A DNA stretch of 64,000 bases from Bacillota bacterium (GTDB lineage Bacteria > Bacillota > Clostridia > DSM-8532), in NCBI GenBank assembly GCA_023443745.1, contig JAEZTB010000070.1, positions 62,001 to 126,000 on the forward strand, in the 5' to 3' direction. The notes under the pieces are model-generated. The model ran no database searches. It had not been told where the DNA came from and saw nothing but the letters and a program-made list of their open reading frames with translations. How positions within the stretch are numbered: the first letter of the stretch is position 1; every line of letters starts with the position of its first letter. Position numbers and translations under genes: made by a program. This document shows, piece by piece, positions 16,367-24,423 of the stretch.

Positions 16367-16909
16367 ATGAAAATTCACCCCAGCTCACTGCCAGGAGTTT
16401 GCCTCATAGAACGTGAGCCATTTGCCGATGAGCGCGGCTCCTTTACTCGCATACTATGCCGCCACAAGCTGGAGATGGCGGGACTTTGCGGTGATATCGC
16501 ACAGGTCAATTTGTCCACAAATTTCAAAAAGGGCACACTTCGCGGTATGCATTCCCAAGCCGGGGAGGGTGCTGAGGATAAAATCGTCAGCTGTATTGCA
16601 GGTGCTGTCTTCGATGTCTGCGTGGACGTGCGGTCGAATTCCCCTACCTTCGGGCAGTGGGTCGGGGTTACGCTGTCTGGTGACAACGGGCTTGCGCTCT
16701 ATGTGCCCAAGGGCTTTGCACATGGCTACCTTACGCTTACCGAAAATGCACATGTCCTGTACTTTGTAACACAGTTTTATACGCCGGGTGCAGAGGTTGG
16801 CTACCGCTGGGATGAGCCGGTTTTTAACATCGACTGGCCACTGAAGGAGCCCTTTATGATGAGCGAGAAGGACAAGGCATGGCTTTACTTAAAGGAGAGG
16901 AATACGTGA
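16367..16909 (+). CDS. RmlC-type NDP-4-keto-6-deoxyhexose 3,5- or 3-epimerase
   Basis: 180 residues of the RmlC cupin family: FADERGSFTRILCRHKLEMAG near residue 20, the catalytic-His motif LRGMHSQ near residue 59, GAVFDVCVDVRSNSPTFGQW near 82, and YVPKGFAHGYLTL near 107. RmlC acts on dTDP-sugars, but with rfbG and rfbF in the same island and no dTDP-sugar genes, a CDP-linked 4-keto-6-deoxyglucose is the likelier substrate (inference). It follows the glycosyltransferase by 4 nt, and its TGA overlaps the GTG start of the next gene. Confidence 0.9.
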   Translation: MKIHPSSLPGVCLIEREPFADERGSFTRILCRHKLEMAGLCGDIAQVNLSTNFKKGTLRGMHSQAGEGAEDKIVSCIAGAVFDVCVDVRSNSPTFGQWVGVTLSGDNGLALYVPKGFAHGYLTLTENAHVLYFVTQFYTPGAEVGYRWDEPVFNIDWPLKEPFMMSEKDKAWLYLKERNT

Positions 16910-17778
16910 AAACCGCAATTGTCTCCGGTGCAAGTGGATTTGTCGGCTGTCATCTCGTCCGTGAGCTGTGCGCTATGGGTGTGGAGGTCACAGCATTCTG
17001 TCGAAGGGGAAGTCAGAATCTTGAGCGATTGCCGAATGGAATTAACATTGCTTACAGTATCGATGAACTACCCCGCGCAGATGTGTTTTACCACTTAGCT
17101 TGGGATCAGGCAAGTGGCCCCGGTCGTGGGAATGCGGTCATACAGTCGCAAAACGCAACAATGACGCTGGAACTGCTTCATGCCGCGCATACATTGGGGG
17201 CAAGGTTCGTGGTTCTCGGCACGGTATATGAGCGTTTTGCTGAGAATATAATGCAATCCTCCAAATTCAGCGGCTTGGATTTCTATATTTTGGCTAAGCA
17301 CTTCGCGCACACAATGAGCAAGCAGCTTGCTTTTAAGCTTGGGATTGAGCTTGTATGGTGCCAAATTTGTCACCCCATAGGCCAGTACATCAAGCCGGAA
17401 CAGCTGATGAGCTATACCGTATCCGGCTTGCTTCGTGGGGACGCACCTAGCTATGGTCCCGCTATAAGCCTGTATGATATACTAGCCGTTGAGGATGTAG
17501 CATGGGGGCTATATTTAATTGGAAACTGCAAAAATACCCGCGATAACTACTATATCGGTTCAGGGAAGCCTTTGCCGCTGCGGGAGTACTTAGAAAACAC
17601 AAGGCGAATCCTGCGCGTTGAAACGCCGGTTCTGATCAATCGCCGCCCGGATGATGGATTGCGCTTTGAGCGTGATTGGTTTGATATCACGGCCTTGCAA
17701 AAGGACACGGACTATAACCCGACCATCAGCTTTGAGCGGGCGGTTTGGAACGTGGCAGATTGGGTAGGTGAGCAATGA
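16906..17778 (+). CDS. NAD(P)-dependent epimerase/reductase (extended SDR)
   Basis: 290 residues with the Rossmann start TAIVSGASGFVGCHLVREL, FYHLAWDQ near residue 60 and the catalytic Tyr/Lys as YILAK near residue 126. It resembles CDP- or dTDP-4-keto-6-deoxysugar reductases. After RfbG and the RmlC-type epimerase, a 4-ketoreductase is needed to finish the CDP-6-deoxyhexose, and this is the candidate. No RfbH-type dehydratase is present, so a 3,6-dideoxy sugar is unlikely. I choose GTG at 16906, preceded by GGAGAGGAATAC; it overlaps the previous stop. Confidence 0.87.
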   Translation: MKTAIVSGASGFVGCHLVRELCAMGVEVTAFCRRGSQNLERLPNGINIAYSIDELPRADVFYHLAWDQASGPGRGNAVIQSQNATMTLELLHAAHTLGARFVVLGTVYERFAENIMQSSKFSGLDFYILAKHFAHTMSKQLAFKLGIELVWCQICHPIGQYIKPEQLMSYTVSGLLRGDAPSYGPAISLYDILAVEDVAWGLYLIGNCKNTRDNYYIGSGKPLPLREYLENTRRILRVETPVLINRRPDDGLRFERDWFDITALQKDTDYNPTISFERAVWNVADWVGEQ

Positions 17779-18836
17779 ATATTTTGCATATTACCGCGCA
17801 TATGGGTGACGGTGCGGGAAAGGCCATTGGTGGGCTTGCAATTTCCGGCAATCGCGCGGGAGAGCACACACACCGTATTCTGCTTTTGGACACGCCGCAG
17901 AAGCAAAACCACATTGAACGCTGCCGTAACAGCGGGGTTGAGATTTTGGGTCGCGACAGCTTACCGGGTGCATTGACGGATACTGATATCGTGGTTATAA
18001 GCTGGTGGGGCGGGGCCACCATGGGGAGTTTTCTTGCTGAATTTCCCGAAATTCCCTGCCGTACCCTGCTTTGGAGTCACAAAAACGGTTACTTTGATCC
18101 GCCCTTCCCCAAGGGTTTCGTTCAGGATTTTGACGGTTTGCTCGCCACCTCACCCTACACCCTTGAGAACCCCGAATGGAATGAAAACGGCAGCTTGGTT
18201 TATGGCTTTGGAGACTTTTCCCCGAACGTTCCTGTAAAAACCGACTATCGGGTGAAGGACGGCTGCTTCACAGTCGGTTATGTGGGCATGCCAAGCTACA
18301 AGCGCTTGCCGCTGAACTGCATGAAGTATTTCGCCGCAGTTATTCGCGCAATCCCGAATGTCCGCTTTGTTATGGCAGGAGAAAGCTCGGAGGATTTTCG
18401 TCGCGACATCGAACAAAGAGGTCTTTCGCAGCACTTCGATCTGCTTGGCTGGGTTGATGACATTCCAAATCTTCTGCCGACTTTCGACGTGTTTGGCTAC
18501 CTGATACGCCCGGACAGTTCTGTAACAACGGAAAACTCGGTAATCGAGGCGATGGCCGCCGCCTTGCCTTGTATCGTCTCGAAGTGGCCGATAGGGAAAT
18601 ATCTGCTGGATGACGGAATGTCAGGTCTACTGGAAGACGGACCGGAGGAATACGAAGCTGCAATAAGCAGACTGTATGCCGATGTCCAGCTGCGCCGACA
18701 AATCGGCATGGCAGCACGCGAATACGTCATTGCAAGCTACCACGCCGATGAAAACTTGAAACGCTTCAATACAGCCTGTGAAAAAGCAGCGCTGAAACTA
18801 AAAACAATGCACAGCTTTGAAGGGAGTAAAAAGTAA
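17775..18836 (+). CDS. GT4-family (GT-B fold) glycosyltransferase
   Basis: 353 residues in two Rossmann-like halves. The C-terminal half has the GT4 pattern: TVGYVGMPSYKRLPLNCMK near residue 168, VRFVMAGESS near 196, LLGWVDDIPNLLPTFDVF near 220, and the donor-binding TTENSVIEAMAAALPCIVS near 252. It starts NILHITAHMGDGAGKAIGG, an acceptor-side glycine loop. It probably adds one sugar of the island's glycan; donor and acceptor cannot be deduced. It is coupled on both sides by 4-nt (ATGA) and 1-nt (TAATG) overlaps. Confidence 0.9.
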   Translation: MNILHITAHMGDGAGKAIGGLAISGNRAGEHTHRILLLDTPQKQNHIERCRNSGVEILGRDSLPGALTDTDIVVISWWGGATMGSFLAEFPEIPCRTLLWSHKNGYFDPPFPKGFVQDFDGLLATSPYTLENPEWNENGSLVYGFGDFSPNVPVKTDYRVKDGCFTVGYVGMPSYKRLPLNCMKYFAAVIRAIPNVRFVMAGESSEDFRRDIEQRGLSQHFDLLGWVDDIPNLLPTFDVFGYLIRPDSSVTTENSVIEAMAAALPCIVSKWPIGKYLLDDGMSGLLEDGPEEYEAAISRLYADVQLRRQIGMAAREYVIASYHADENLKRFNTACEKAALKLKTMHSFEGSKK

Positions 18837-19993
18837 TGACTAAGGCTGAAATGCGCGAGGAGATAGAACACCTCACTGAAATTGCTGGAGATATTAAACC
18901 AGAGGAAGTGTTTGCCGAACATATGAAGGGTGCCTCGCATATCCTTGTCTATGGTGCGGGTAACATGGGAGGGATCTTTCATCGTTGTCTCCGCGAGCTT
19001 CTCCCTGATAGGAGGATTAGCTGCTTTCTGGACAGGAATGCCGCGAACAAACCCGAGTATTTGGGTTGCCCCGTCTATACGCCGGACGATGCACGCTTGA
19101 GCACGGAGTTTCGCTGTGACTCTATTGTTGTGCTTGCCTTGCTTATTACGGAGGATGGCGGCTACGAGAGCTTAGAGGATGATTTGCGGGCGTTGGGCTA
19201 CACAAAATTCCTCAATGCTTTTCGGCAGATGGGCATGGCCTTGCCTTATGAGGAGAGCAGCTTAGGTGACAGAGATATTTTCCAAAGAGAGCGGGATGGA
19301 ATTCTTCAAGCGTTTGATATGCTGCGGGATGAACACAGTCAAGAGGTTTTTCTATCGGTACTCAAGGCGCATGCAACGCTGAATTATGATTTGCCTGTAC
19401 TAAGCCCGGGAATGACGCAATATCTTGATGTCGATGTTCCGTTTCGGCACAACTACCGTACCTTTGTTGACTGCGGCGCTTTTACCGGTGACACACTTGC
19501 AGAGCTTGTAAAGCGGCATACGGTTGATAAGTATTTTGGATTTGAGCCGGATATGCAGAGTTACGTAAAACTATCAGAACAGGCGGATACCGTGCGTAAT
19601 CAGTTTGGTGAGGCCGTTCTTTTTCCCATGGGCGTTGGCGGCAAAAACGAGTTTTTGCAGTTCAAAGCAATTGGCGGCGGAGCCAGTCAAATAGATAGTA
19701 CGGGAGAAACGGTGATACAGGTAGTTCGATTGGATGATGTTTTGAAGGGCTATGATAATCTACTGATTAAGATGGACATTGAGGGAGCGGAAATTGCAGC
19801 ACTTGAGGGTGCAAAAGGGATTATCCTAGACACCAAGCCTGATTTGGCGATTTGCGTCTATCACAGGATTTCCGACTTATGGCGTATTCCCCTCATGCTC
19901 AAGGCATGGGTGCCGGAATATAAATTCAATTTGAGAAATCACTTTATGGGCACGTATGAAACAGTGCTCTATGCGACACTGGAGGGGAAATAA
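18836..19993 (+). CDS. FkbM-family SAM-dependent methyltransferase with an N-terminal Rossmann-like domain
   Basis: 385 residues. Residues ~30-130 form a nucleotide-sugar-epimerase-like domain (ASHILVYGAGNMGGIFHRCL, CFLDRNAANKPEYLGCPVYT). From ~195 on is an FkbM methyltransferase: TFVDCGAFTGDTLAELVKRH (SAM loop), KYFGFEPD, LDDVLKGYDNLLIKMDIEGAE and ETVLYAT at the end. FkbM enzymes usually O-methylate sugars or other hydroxyls. In this context the target would be a glycan of the flagellin or cell surface. It starts within the previous stop and ends directly before the first radical SAM gene. Confidence 0.9.
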   Translation: MTKAEMREEIEHLTEIAGDIKPEEVFAEHMKGASHILVYGAGNMGGIFHRCLRELLPDRRISCFLDRNAANKPEYLGCPVYTPDDARLSTEFRCDSIVVLALLITEDGGYESLEDDLRALGYTKFLNAFRQMGMALPYEESSLGDRDIFQRERDGILQAFDMLRDEHSQEVFLSVLKAHATLNYDLPVLSPGMTQYLDVDVPFRHNYRTFVDCGAFTGDTLAELVKRHTVDKYFGFEPDMQSYVKLSEQADTVRNQFGEAVLFPMGVGGKNEFLQFKAIGGGASQIDSTGETVIQVVRLDDVLKGYDNLLIKMDIEGAEIAALEGAKGIILDTKPDLAICVYHRISDLWRIPLMLKAWVPEYKFNLRNHFMGTYETVLYATLEGK

Positions 19994-21064
19994 ATGGCGG
20001 TATACGAAACAGTCCTGGACAATAATAGGCAATGGCTCCGTGATGTGGTGCCCTTGTTACAGCCCTTTACGATATTACTTGAACCTACAGAACGTTGCAA
20101 CTTCAAATGCAACTATTGCATTCATTCTACTCGAGGGCAAAAGGGTGGAACATATGAAGCAGAAGGATATGAGCAGCGTAATATGTCTTGGAATTTGTTT
20201 ACTAAGATAGCGCGTGATATTATGGATTTCCCTGCTCCCGTAAAGCATATTAGTATTTCGGGGCTGGGTGAGCCGCTTGCACACCCGCAGTTACCCGAAA
20301 TGATTTCGCATCTGCGCTCTGCTGGCTTTATGGAGCGTATTTCGATATATACAAATGCTTCCCTACTCACTCCCAAAGTAAGCGACCGTTTGATTCATGC
20401 TGGAATATCGGAAGTCCGTGTCTCAATTCAAGGTGTTGATGACGAGGCTTATAAGGACACTTGTGGCGTAAGTGGAGTTCTGGAACGAATTGTAGAAAAT
20501 GTTAGATATTTTTTTGAGCACAAAAACAATGACCAGCTTCTCTATGTCAAGATTATCGATGCTGCCTTGCGCAATGATTCAGAGCGTGACATTTTTATGA
20601 ATATGTTTGGGGACATTTGTGATTATATCTTTGTCGAACATCTGGTTTCGTCGCAACGGCAAATGCATGAGATCAATTTTGAGCGTGATAAATCAAGAGG
20701 ATCTATCAATTTGATAAATCAGAATGTCGCATACCGAAGAATATGTCCAGTGCCGTTTTACTATCTTCAAATTGCAGCCGATGGAGCGGTAACGCCATGT
20801 GGAGTTGTGGCATTTCCTAAAAAACTGGCGGTTGGCAATGTGAATAACAGTACATTGCCTGAGATCTGGAACGGTAGCAACCATATTATGGCTCTACGAC
20901 AGCGTCTGGAGCACGGCAGTGATTCTATCGAGGCTTGCAGAGGGTGTGCGCAGCGATATACTATCGCAAGTCCCGTCGAAACCATCGACGATTACACCGA
21001 GGAAATACTCGCCCGCCTCCGCAAACTTGAACAGCAAAAGGATGAAGCATCATGTCCCAAATAA
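19994..21064 (+). CDS. Radical SAM/SPASM protein 1 of 3
   Basis: 356 residues. The [4Fe-4S] cluster motif is C35xxxC39xxC42 (CNFKCNYC), followed by HISISGLGEPLAHPQLPEMI (GGE-like SAM motif) and YTNASLLTP. A SPASM region near the C-terminus holds CPVPFYY, PCGVV and CRGC, suggesting one auxiliary cluster. SPASM enzymes modify peptides, proteins or small molecules by radical chemistry; no substrate is evident. It shares its order of motifs with the next two genes, so the three are a tandem family. It starts 1 nt after the previous stop and overlaps the next gene by 13 nt. Its base composition looks more AT-rich by eye than its neighbours. Confidence 0.9.
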   Translation: MAVYETVLDNNRQWLRDVVPLLQPFTILLEPTERCNFKCNYCIHSTRGQKGGTYEAEGYEQRNMSWNLFTKIARDIMDFPAPVKHISISGLGEPLAHPQLPEMISHLRSAGFMERISIYTNASLLTPKVSDRLIHAGISEVRVSIQGVDDEAYKDTCGVSGVLERIVENVRYFFEHKNNDQLLYVKIIDAALRNDSERDIFMNMFGDICDYIFVEHLVSSQRQMHEINFERDKSRGSINLINQNVAYRRICPVPFYYLQIAADGAVTPCGVVAFPKKLAVGNVNNSTLPEIWNGSNHIMALRQRLEHGSDSIEACRGCAQRYTIASPVETIDDYTEEILARLRKLEQQKDEASCPK

Positions 21065-22068
21065 CACCCATCAATAACCATAACCGAATAAAGCTCAGCT
21101 CCGCCGTACCGCTCATGGCACCTTTTTCTTTGTTCGTTTTTCCAACGACCTTCTGCAACTTCAAATGCGTCTACTGCGCCCACTCGCTGGGACGTGCCGG
21201 AATGCGTGAGCAGTATGGCTTTGAGCCGCAGACGATGAGCATGGATACATACGATAAGGTTCTGGCGCAGCTAAAGGAATTTCCACGCCCGCTCAAGCTT
21301 CTTTCCCTCACCGGGCACGGCGAACCGATGCTGAATAAAAATCTGCCGGAAATGATTCGTCTGGCCAAGGAGGCGGGGGTTGCACAGCGGATCGAGATCA
21401 TCTCCAATGCTTCGCTGCTAACGCCGGAGCTGTCCGATACCCTGATTTCCGCAGGGCTGGACGGACTTCGCGTTTCCTTGCAGGGCATGAGCGCGGAAAA
21501 ATATAAGGATGTCTGCGGATGGGACTTGAACTTTGACGAGTTTTTAACGAATCTGCGCTACTTTTTCGAGCACCGCAAGGGTTGTGATTTGTTTGTCAAG
21601 ATTATGGACGTCGCTCTTGATGAGGGGGAGGACACACTCTTTTACCAAACCTTTGACAGCATCTCCGACCGTATGTTCATCGAACGCTGCCGCCCGGTTT
21701 ACAGTGGCGTTGACTTCACGGAGGGCATGCGCTCTGAGACGATCGACCGCTACGGCAACTCGCACGAAAAACGTGAGGTTTGTCCGCTGTGCTTCTTCAT
21801 GCTGAGCGTTTTCTCCGATGGCGATGTCGAGCCTTGCGACACAATTTACAAGCCCATTGTGCTGGGCAATGTCCACAGGGAAAGTCTAAAAGAAATGTTT
21901 ACCGGTAATAAACTAAAGGAGTTTCAACTGATGCAGCTAAATAAAGAGCGTCGGTTAAACCCCAAGTGCGCCGTGTGCGTTGCACCGGACGATGTCTCCC
22001 ATCCACTGGATGCTCTAGATGACGAGGCCGACACGATTATCAAAAGATTGACGGGGGAAAGATCATGA
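21052..22068 (+). CDS. Radical SAM/SPASM protein 2 of 3
   Basis: 338 residues with C35xxxC39xxC42 (CNFKCVYC) at exactly the same residue numbers as copy 1, LLSLTGHGEPMLNKNLPEMI, ISNASLLTPELSD and RVSLQGMSAEKYKDVCGW, all aligned with copy 1. The SPASM region has CPLCFF, EPCDTIY and KCAVC. The start overlaps copy 1 by 13 nt and its TGA overlaps the ATG of copy 3, so the three are expected in fixed ratios. Function unknown; possible roles are modification of a flagellin residue or of an activated sugar. Confidence 0.9.
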   Translation: MSQITPINNHNRIKLSSAVPLMAPFSLFVFPTTFCNFKCVYCAHSLGRAGMREQYGFEPQTMSMDTYDKVLAQLKEFPRPLKLLSLTGHGEPMLNKNLPEMIRLAKEAGVAQRIEIISNASLLTPELSDTLISAGLDGLRVSLQGMSAEKYKDVCGWDLNFDEFLTNLRYFFEHRKGCDLFVKIMDVALDEGEDTLFYQTFDSISDRMFIERCRPVYSGVDFTEGMRSETIDRYGNSHEKREVCPLCFFMLSVFSDGDVEPCDTIYKPIVLGNVHRESLKEMFTGNKLKEFQLMQLNKERRLNPKCAVCVAPDDVSHPLDALDDEADTIIKRLTGERS

Positions 22069-23093
22069 AAGCCCAAAACCGTACACCCTTGCATGAAGTC
22101 TTGCCACTTCCCGCGCCCTACCTTGTGCAGATTTTTCCCAGCTATGCCTGCAATTTCAAATGCTCCTTCTGTCTCTACGCCCTGCCTAAAAAGGAGCACG
22201 GCTATATCTCGAACAAGACGCTCATGGATTTTGAGCTGTACAAGGGTGTGATTGATGACATGGCGGCGGCAGGCTGGAGGCTAAAGATGCTGCGCTTTGC
22301 CGCAATTGGTGAGCCGCTTCTGCACCCCCAGATTGCCGATATGGTTGCCTATGCAGTTGAAAAGCAGATTGCGGACACGGTGGATATCGTCACAAACGCA
22401 TCCCTGTTGACCCAAGCTCTGTCTGACAAGCTAATCACGGCGGGCTTATCTAACCTGCGCGTCTCCCTAGAGGGTCTTTCAGCCAAGGACTACAAGGAAA
22501 ACTGCGGTGCAGAACTAGACTTTGAACAGCTAAAAGCAAATCTTCGCTACTATTATGAGCACTGCGGCAATTCACGCGTCTATGTCAAAATAATCGACTA
22601 TATGCTCCATAACGATGCAGCCCGCGAAAAAATGTTTTACGACAGCTTCGAGCCGATTAGCCACAGCATAGCCGTGGAGCACCTGACCCCGACCATAGAG
22701 GGGATAGATTATGACAAAATAGCAGAGGGTGCGGAGCTGTCTCTGACTCAGGACGGAAATGCGCTTCGGAATGTAAGCATATGCCCCCAGCCTTTTTATA
22801 TGATTCAGTTAAACCCGGATGGGAATCTCGTCCCCTGCTGTTCCATGCGCTACCCCGTTGTGTTTGAGAATGTGGCTGAAACGGGTATTGTTCGTGCATG
22901 GAACAGCGACTTACAGAACGAGTTCCGCATTAATATGCTGGGGGGTGTCAAAACCGTCTCAGAGGTGTGCGCAAAGTGCTCGCTTTATCAATATGGCATA
23001 CATGATTCGGATATTATTGATGGACATGAGAAAAAATTGATAGACAGATTTAAAAGCTTAGGGCAGATTAGCTCTGACCACTCGAAGGGTTGA
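22065..23093 (+). CDS. Radical SAM/SPASM protein 3 of 3
   Basis: 342 residues with C29xxxC33xxC36 (CNFKCSFC), LRFAAIGEPLLHPQIADMV in place of the usual GGE motif, VTNASLLTQALSD and RVSLEGLSAKDYKENCGAEL. The SPASM part has CPQPFYM, PCCSM and CAKCSL. It is the most divergent of the trio, with a GAAIGE-like rather than GLGE/GHGE SAM loop. It ends the rightward island. Only a 27-codon frame and the convergent rfbF follow, so its transcript probably ends near 23,180-23,200, although no clear terminator is visible. Confidence 0.9.
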   Translation: MKAQNRTPLHEVLPLPAPYLVQIFPSYACNFKCSFCLYALPKKEHGYISNKTLMDFELYKGVIDDMAAAGWRLKMLRFAAIGEPLLHPQIADMVAYAVEKQIADTVDIVTNASLLTQALSDKLITAGLSNLRVSLEGLSAKDYKENCGAELDFEQLKANLRYYYEHCGNSRVYVKIIDYMLHNDAAREKMFYDSFEPISHSIAVEHLTPTIEGIDYDKIAEGAELSLTQDGNALRNVSICPQPFYMIQLNPDGNLVPCCSMRYPVVFENVAETGIVRAWNSDLQNEFRINMLGGVKTVSEVCAKCSLYQYGIHDSDIIDGHEKKLIDRFKSLGQISSDHSKG

Positions 23094-23095
23094 AA

Positions 23096-23179
23096 ATGAA
23101 TAACAACGTATCTGTTGCCTTGGCAAACTGGATAAAACTGTATCAAAAAGACCCCCATTATCGCATTGCCAATACCTGA
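23096..23179 (+). CDS. Short frame after the radical SAM trio, probable remnant
   Basis: 27 codons from an ATG two bases after the preceding stop: it reads MNNNVSVALANWIKLYQKDP then HYRIANT. Spacing suggests a coupled gene start, but the product is very short. It could be the 5' stub of a deleted gene or, less likely, a real small protein. It lacks cysteines or a leader/core layout expected of a RiPP precursor. Confidence 0.3.
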   Translation: MNNNVSVALANWIKLYQKDPHYRIANT

Positions 23180-23203
23180 TTATAATAATAAGCTTCCCTT
23201 CTG

Positions 23204-23983
23204 TCAAGTCCACACCTTCCAAGGTGCATTGCCGCTGCTCCAGTGATGTTCCAATGCTCCTTTGTCTCTCTGGGTGTCCATGCACTGCCAGTACCCGTAA
23301 TGTTTATAAACGCCCAGTTGGCCGCATTTCGTCATGCGCTCCATAGGATCGCGTTCAAATATAGTGGTATCATTGTCTATATACTCAAAAACATTTGGCT
23401 CCAGCACCATAAATCCGGCATTGATCCAGTTGGTGTCCTCCTGAGCTTTTTCACGGAAGCCCACCACCAGGTTTTTGTTTTCATCCAAATCAAGGACCCC
23501 ATATCGTCCACTGGGTTGCACTGCTGTCAGTGTTGCCACGCGCTCAGAGGATTGGTGCTCAGCAAGAAGGGCATGTAAATCAATATTGCCTACACCGTCG
23601 CCATAGGTCATCATGAAAGCTTCGTTGCCGGTATATTTTTGTATGCGTTTTATTCTGCCGCCGGTTTCGGTATTAAGGCCTGTATCTACCACCGTTACTT
23701 TCCATGGTTCGGAGCCATTGGAGTGAACAATCATTTTACCGCCGTCAGTGAAATCAAAGGTAACGTCAGAGCCGTGCAGGTAATAATCAGCAAAGTATTC
23801 TTTGATCATATAGCCTTTGTAGCCGCAGCAGATGATAAAATCGTTAAACCCGAAGGCGGAATAGTATTTAAGAATATGCCATAGAATAGGCCTCTCACCA
23901 ATTTCGATCATAGGCTTTGGACGTAAATGGGACTCCTCGGATATTCTCGTACCCAGCCCTCCTGCCAAAACAACAACCTTCAC
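23204..23983 (-). CDS. rfbF: Glucose-1-phosphate cytidylyltransferase
   Basis: Makes CDP-glucose from CTP and glucose-1-phosphate, the substrate for RfbG. The product shows VVLAGGLGTRISEESHLRPK (nucleotide-binding loop), PMIEIGERPILWHILKYYSA, NDFIICCGYKGYMIKEYF, NWINAGFMVLEP and the C-terminal YWQCMDTQRDK, all diagnostic of RfbF rather than RmlA. I choose the GTG at 23983, with AAAGGCGG upstream; an in-frame TTG at 24019 would add 12 residues. It is convergent to the island and faces away from rfbG, so supply of CDP-glucose and its use are on separate transcripts. Confidence 0.94.
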   Translation of the reverse strand: MKVVVLAGGLGTRISEESHLRPKPMIEIGERPILWHILKYYSAFGFNDFIICCGYKGYMIKEYFADYYLHGSDVTFDFTDGGKMIVHSNGSEPWKVTVVDTGLNTETGGRIKRIQKYTGNEAFMMTYGDGVGNIDLHALLAEHQSSERVATLTAVQPSGRYGVLDLDENKNLVVGFREKAQEDTNWINAGFMVLEPNVFEYIDNDTTIFERDPMERMTKCGQLGVYKHYGYWQCMDTQRDKGALEHHWSSGNAPWKVWT

Positions 23984-24069
23984 TTTTTTTGAACCGCCTT
24001 TCGGTACTATTTTTAACAATACACTATAACTATGGATAGTATCGGATCAAAAGGCATAATCATTCACCT

Positions 24070-24099
24070 TTGATTTCAGCCAATAAGTATTCATGAACG
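24070..24099 (+). repeat. Right copy of the sequence bracketing the sugar island
   Basis: A 30-bp segment, TGATTTCAGCCAATAA then GTATTCATGAACGG, matches the segment at 13552-13581 in 24 of 30 bases. Here the -10 and -35 are degraded, so it is not a good sigma-D promoter on the plus strand. Confidence 0.6.
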
Positions 24100-24138
24100 G
24101 ATAATTGAAAGTCACACTGAATTGCTTCGTTATTTATG

Positions 24139-24336
24139 CTACAGGCTGATATCCAAGTTCTTGCCCAAATGGGGTGAAACGGCTTGCTCCAGTACCTTTG
24201 TGTTCTGCTGAAGAATTTGCAGCATATCATTCATTTGCATTTTTCCTCTATCCATGGCCATCTTCATGACCGAGACACCAACTTGCTGTTGCACCTTTGC
24301 CTGGTTCAGCATGATTGACATTGCAGGAATATCCAC
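24139..24336 (-). CDS. yjfB: YjfB-family putative motility protein
   Basis: 65 residues, MDIPAMSIMLNQAKVQQQVG then SVMKMAMDRGKMQMNDML, matching the small YjfB family found next to flagellin genes in Firmicutes. Function is unknown beyond association with motility. It begins with GTG, with TGGAGTTGATTCA upstream, and lies just after the terminator of the first flagellin in the same direction. Confidence 0.8.
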   Translation of the reverse strand: MDIPAMSIMLNQAKVQQQVGVSVMKMAMDRGKMQMNDMLQILQQNTKVLEQAVSPHLGKNLDISL

Positions 24337-24357
24337 TGAATCAACTCCATTCTTGTA

Positions 24358-24388
24358 ATAAAAAAGCCGGAGGATTTGTTCCTCCGGC
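24358..24388 (-). terminator. Terminator of the downstream flagellin gene
   Basis: On the minus strand AGCCGGAGG pairs with CCTCCGGCT across a 7-nt loop, followed by a T run. Confidence 0.9.
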
Positions 24389-24423
24389 TCTTGTCAGTTT
24401 TGTCATTGGAACAATTACCACAA

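Noticed and set aside
19994..23093. Radical SAM trio as a RiPP (peptide natural product) cluster
   Set aside because: No cysteine- or leader-bearing precursor peptide, transporter or protease is nearby; the 27-codon frame after the trio has none of the expected features.
24000..24138. A sigma-D promoter for rfbF on the minus strand (TCCGATAC near 24035)
   Set aside because: The -35 at the required distance is GAAT, not TAAA, so support is too weak.
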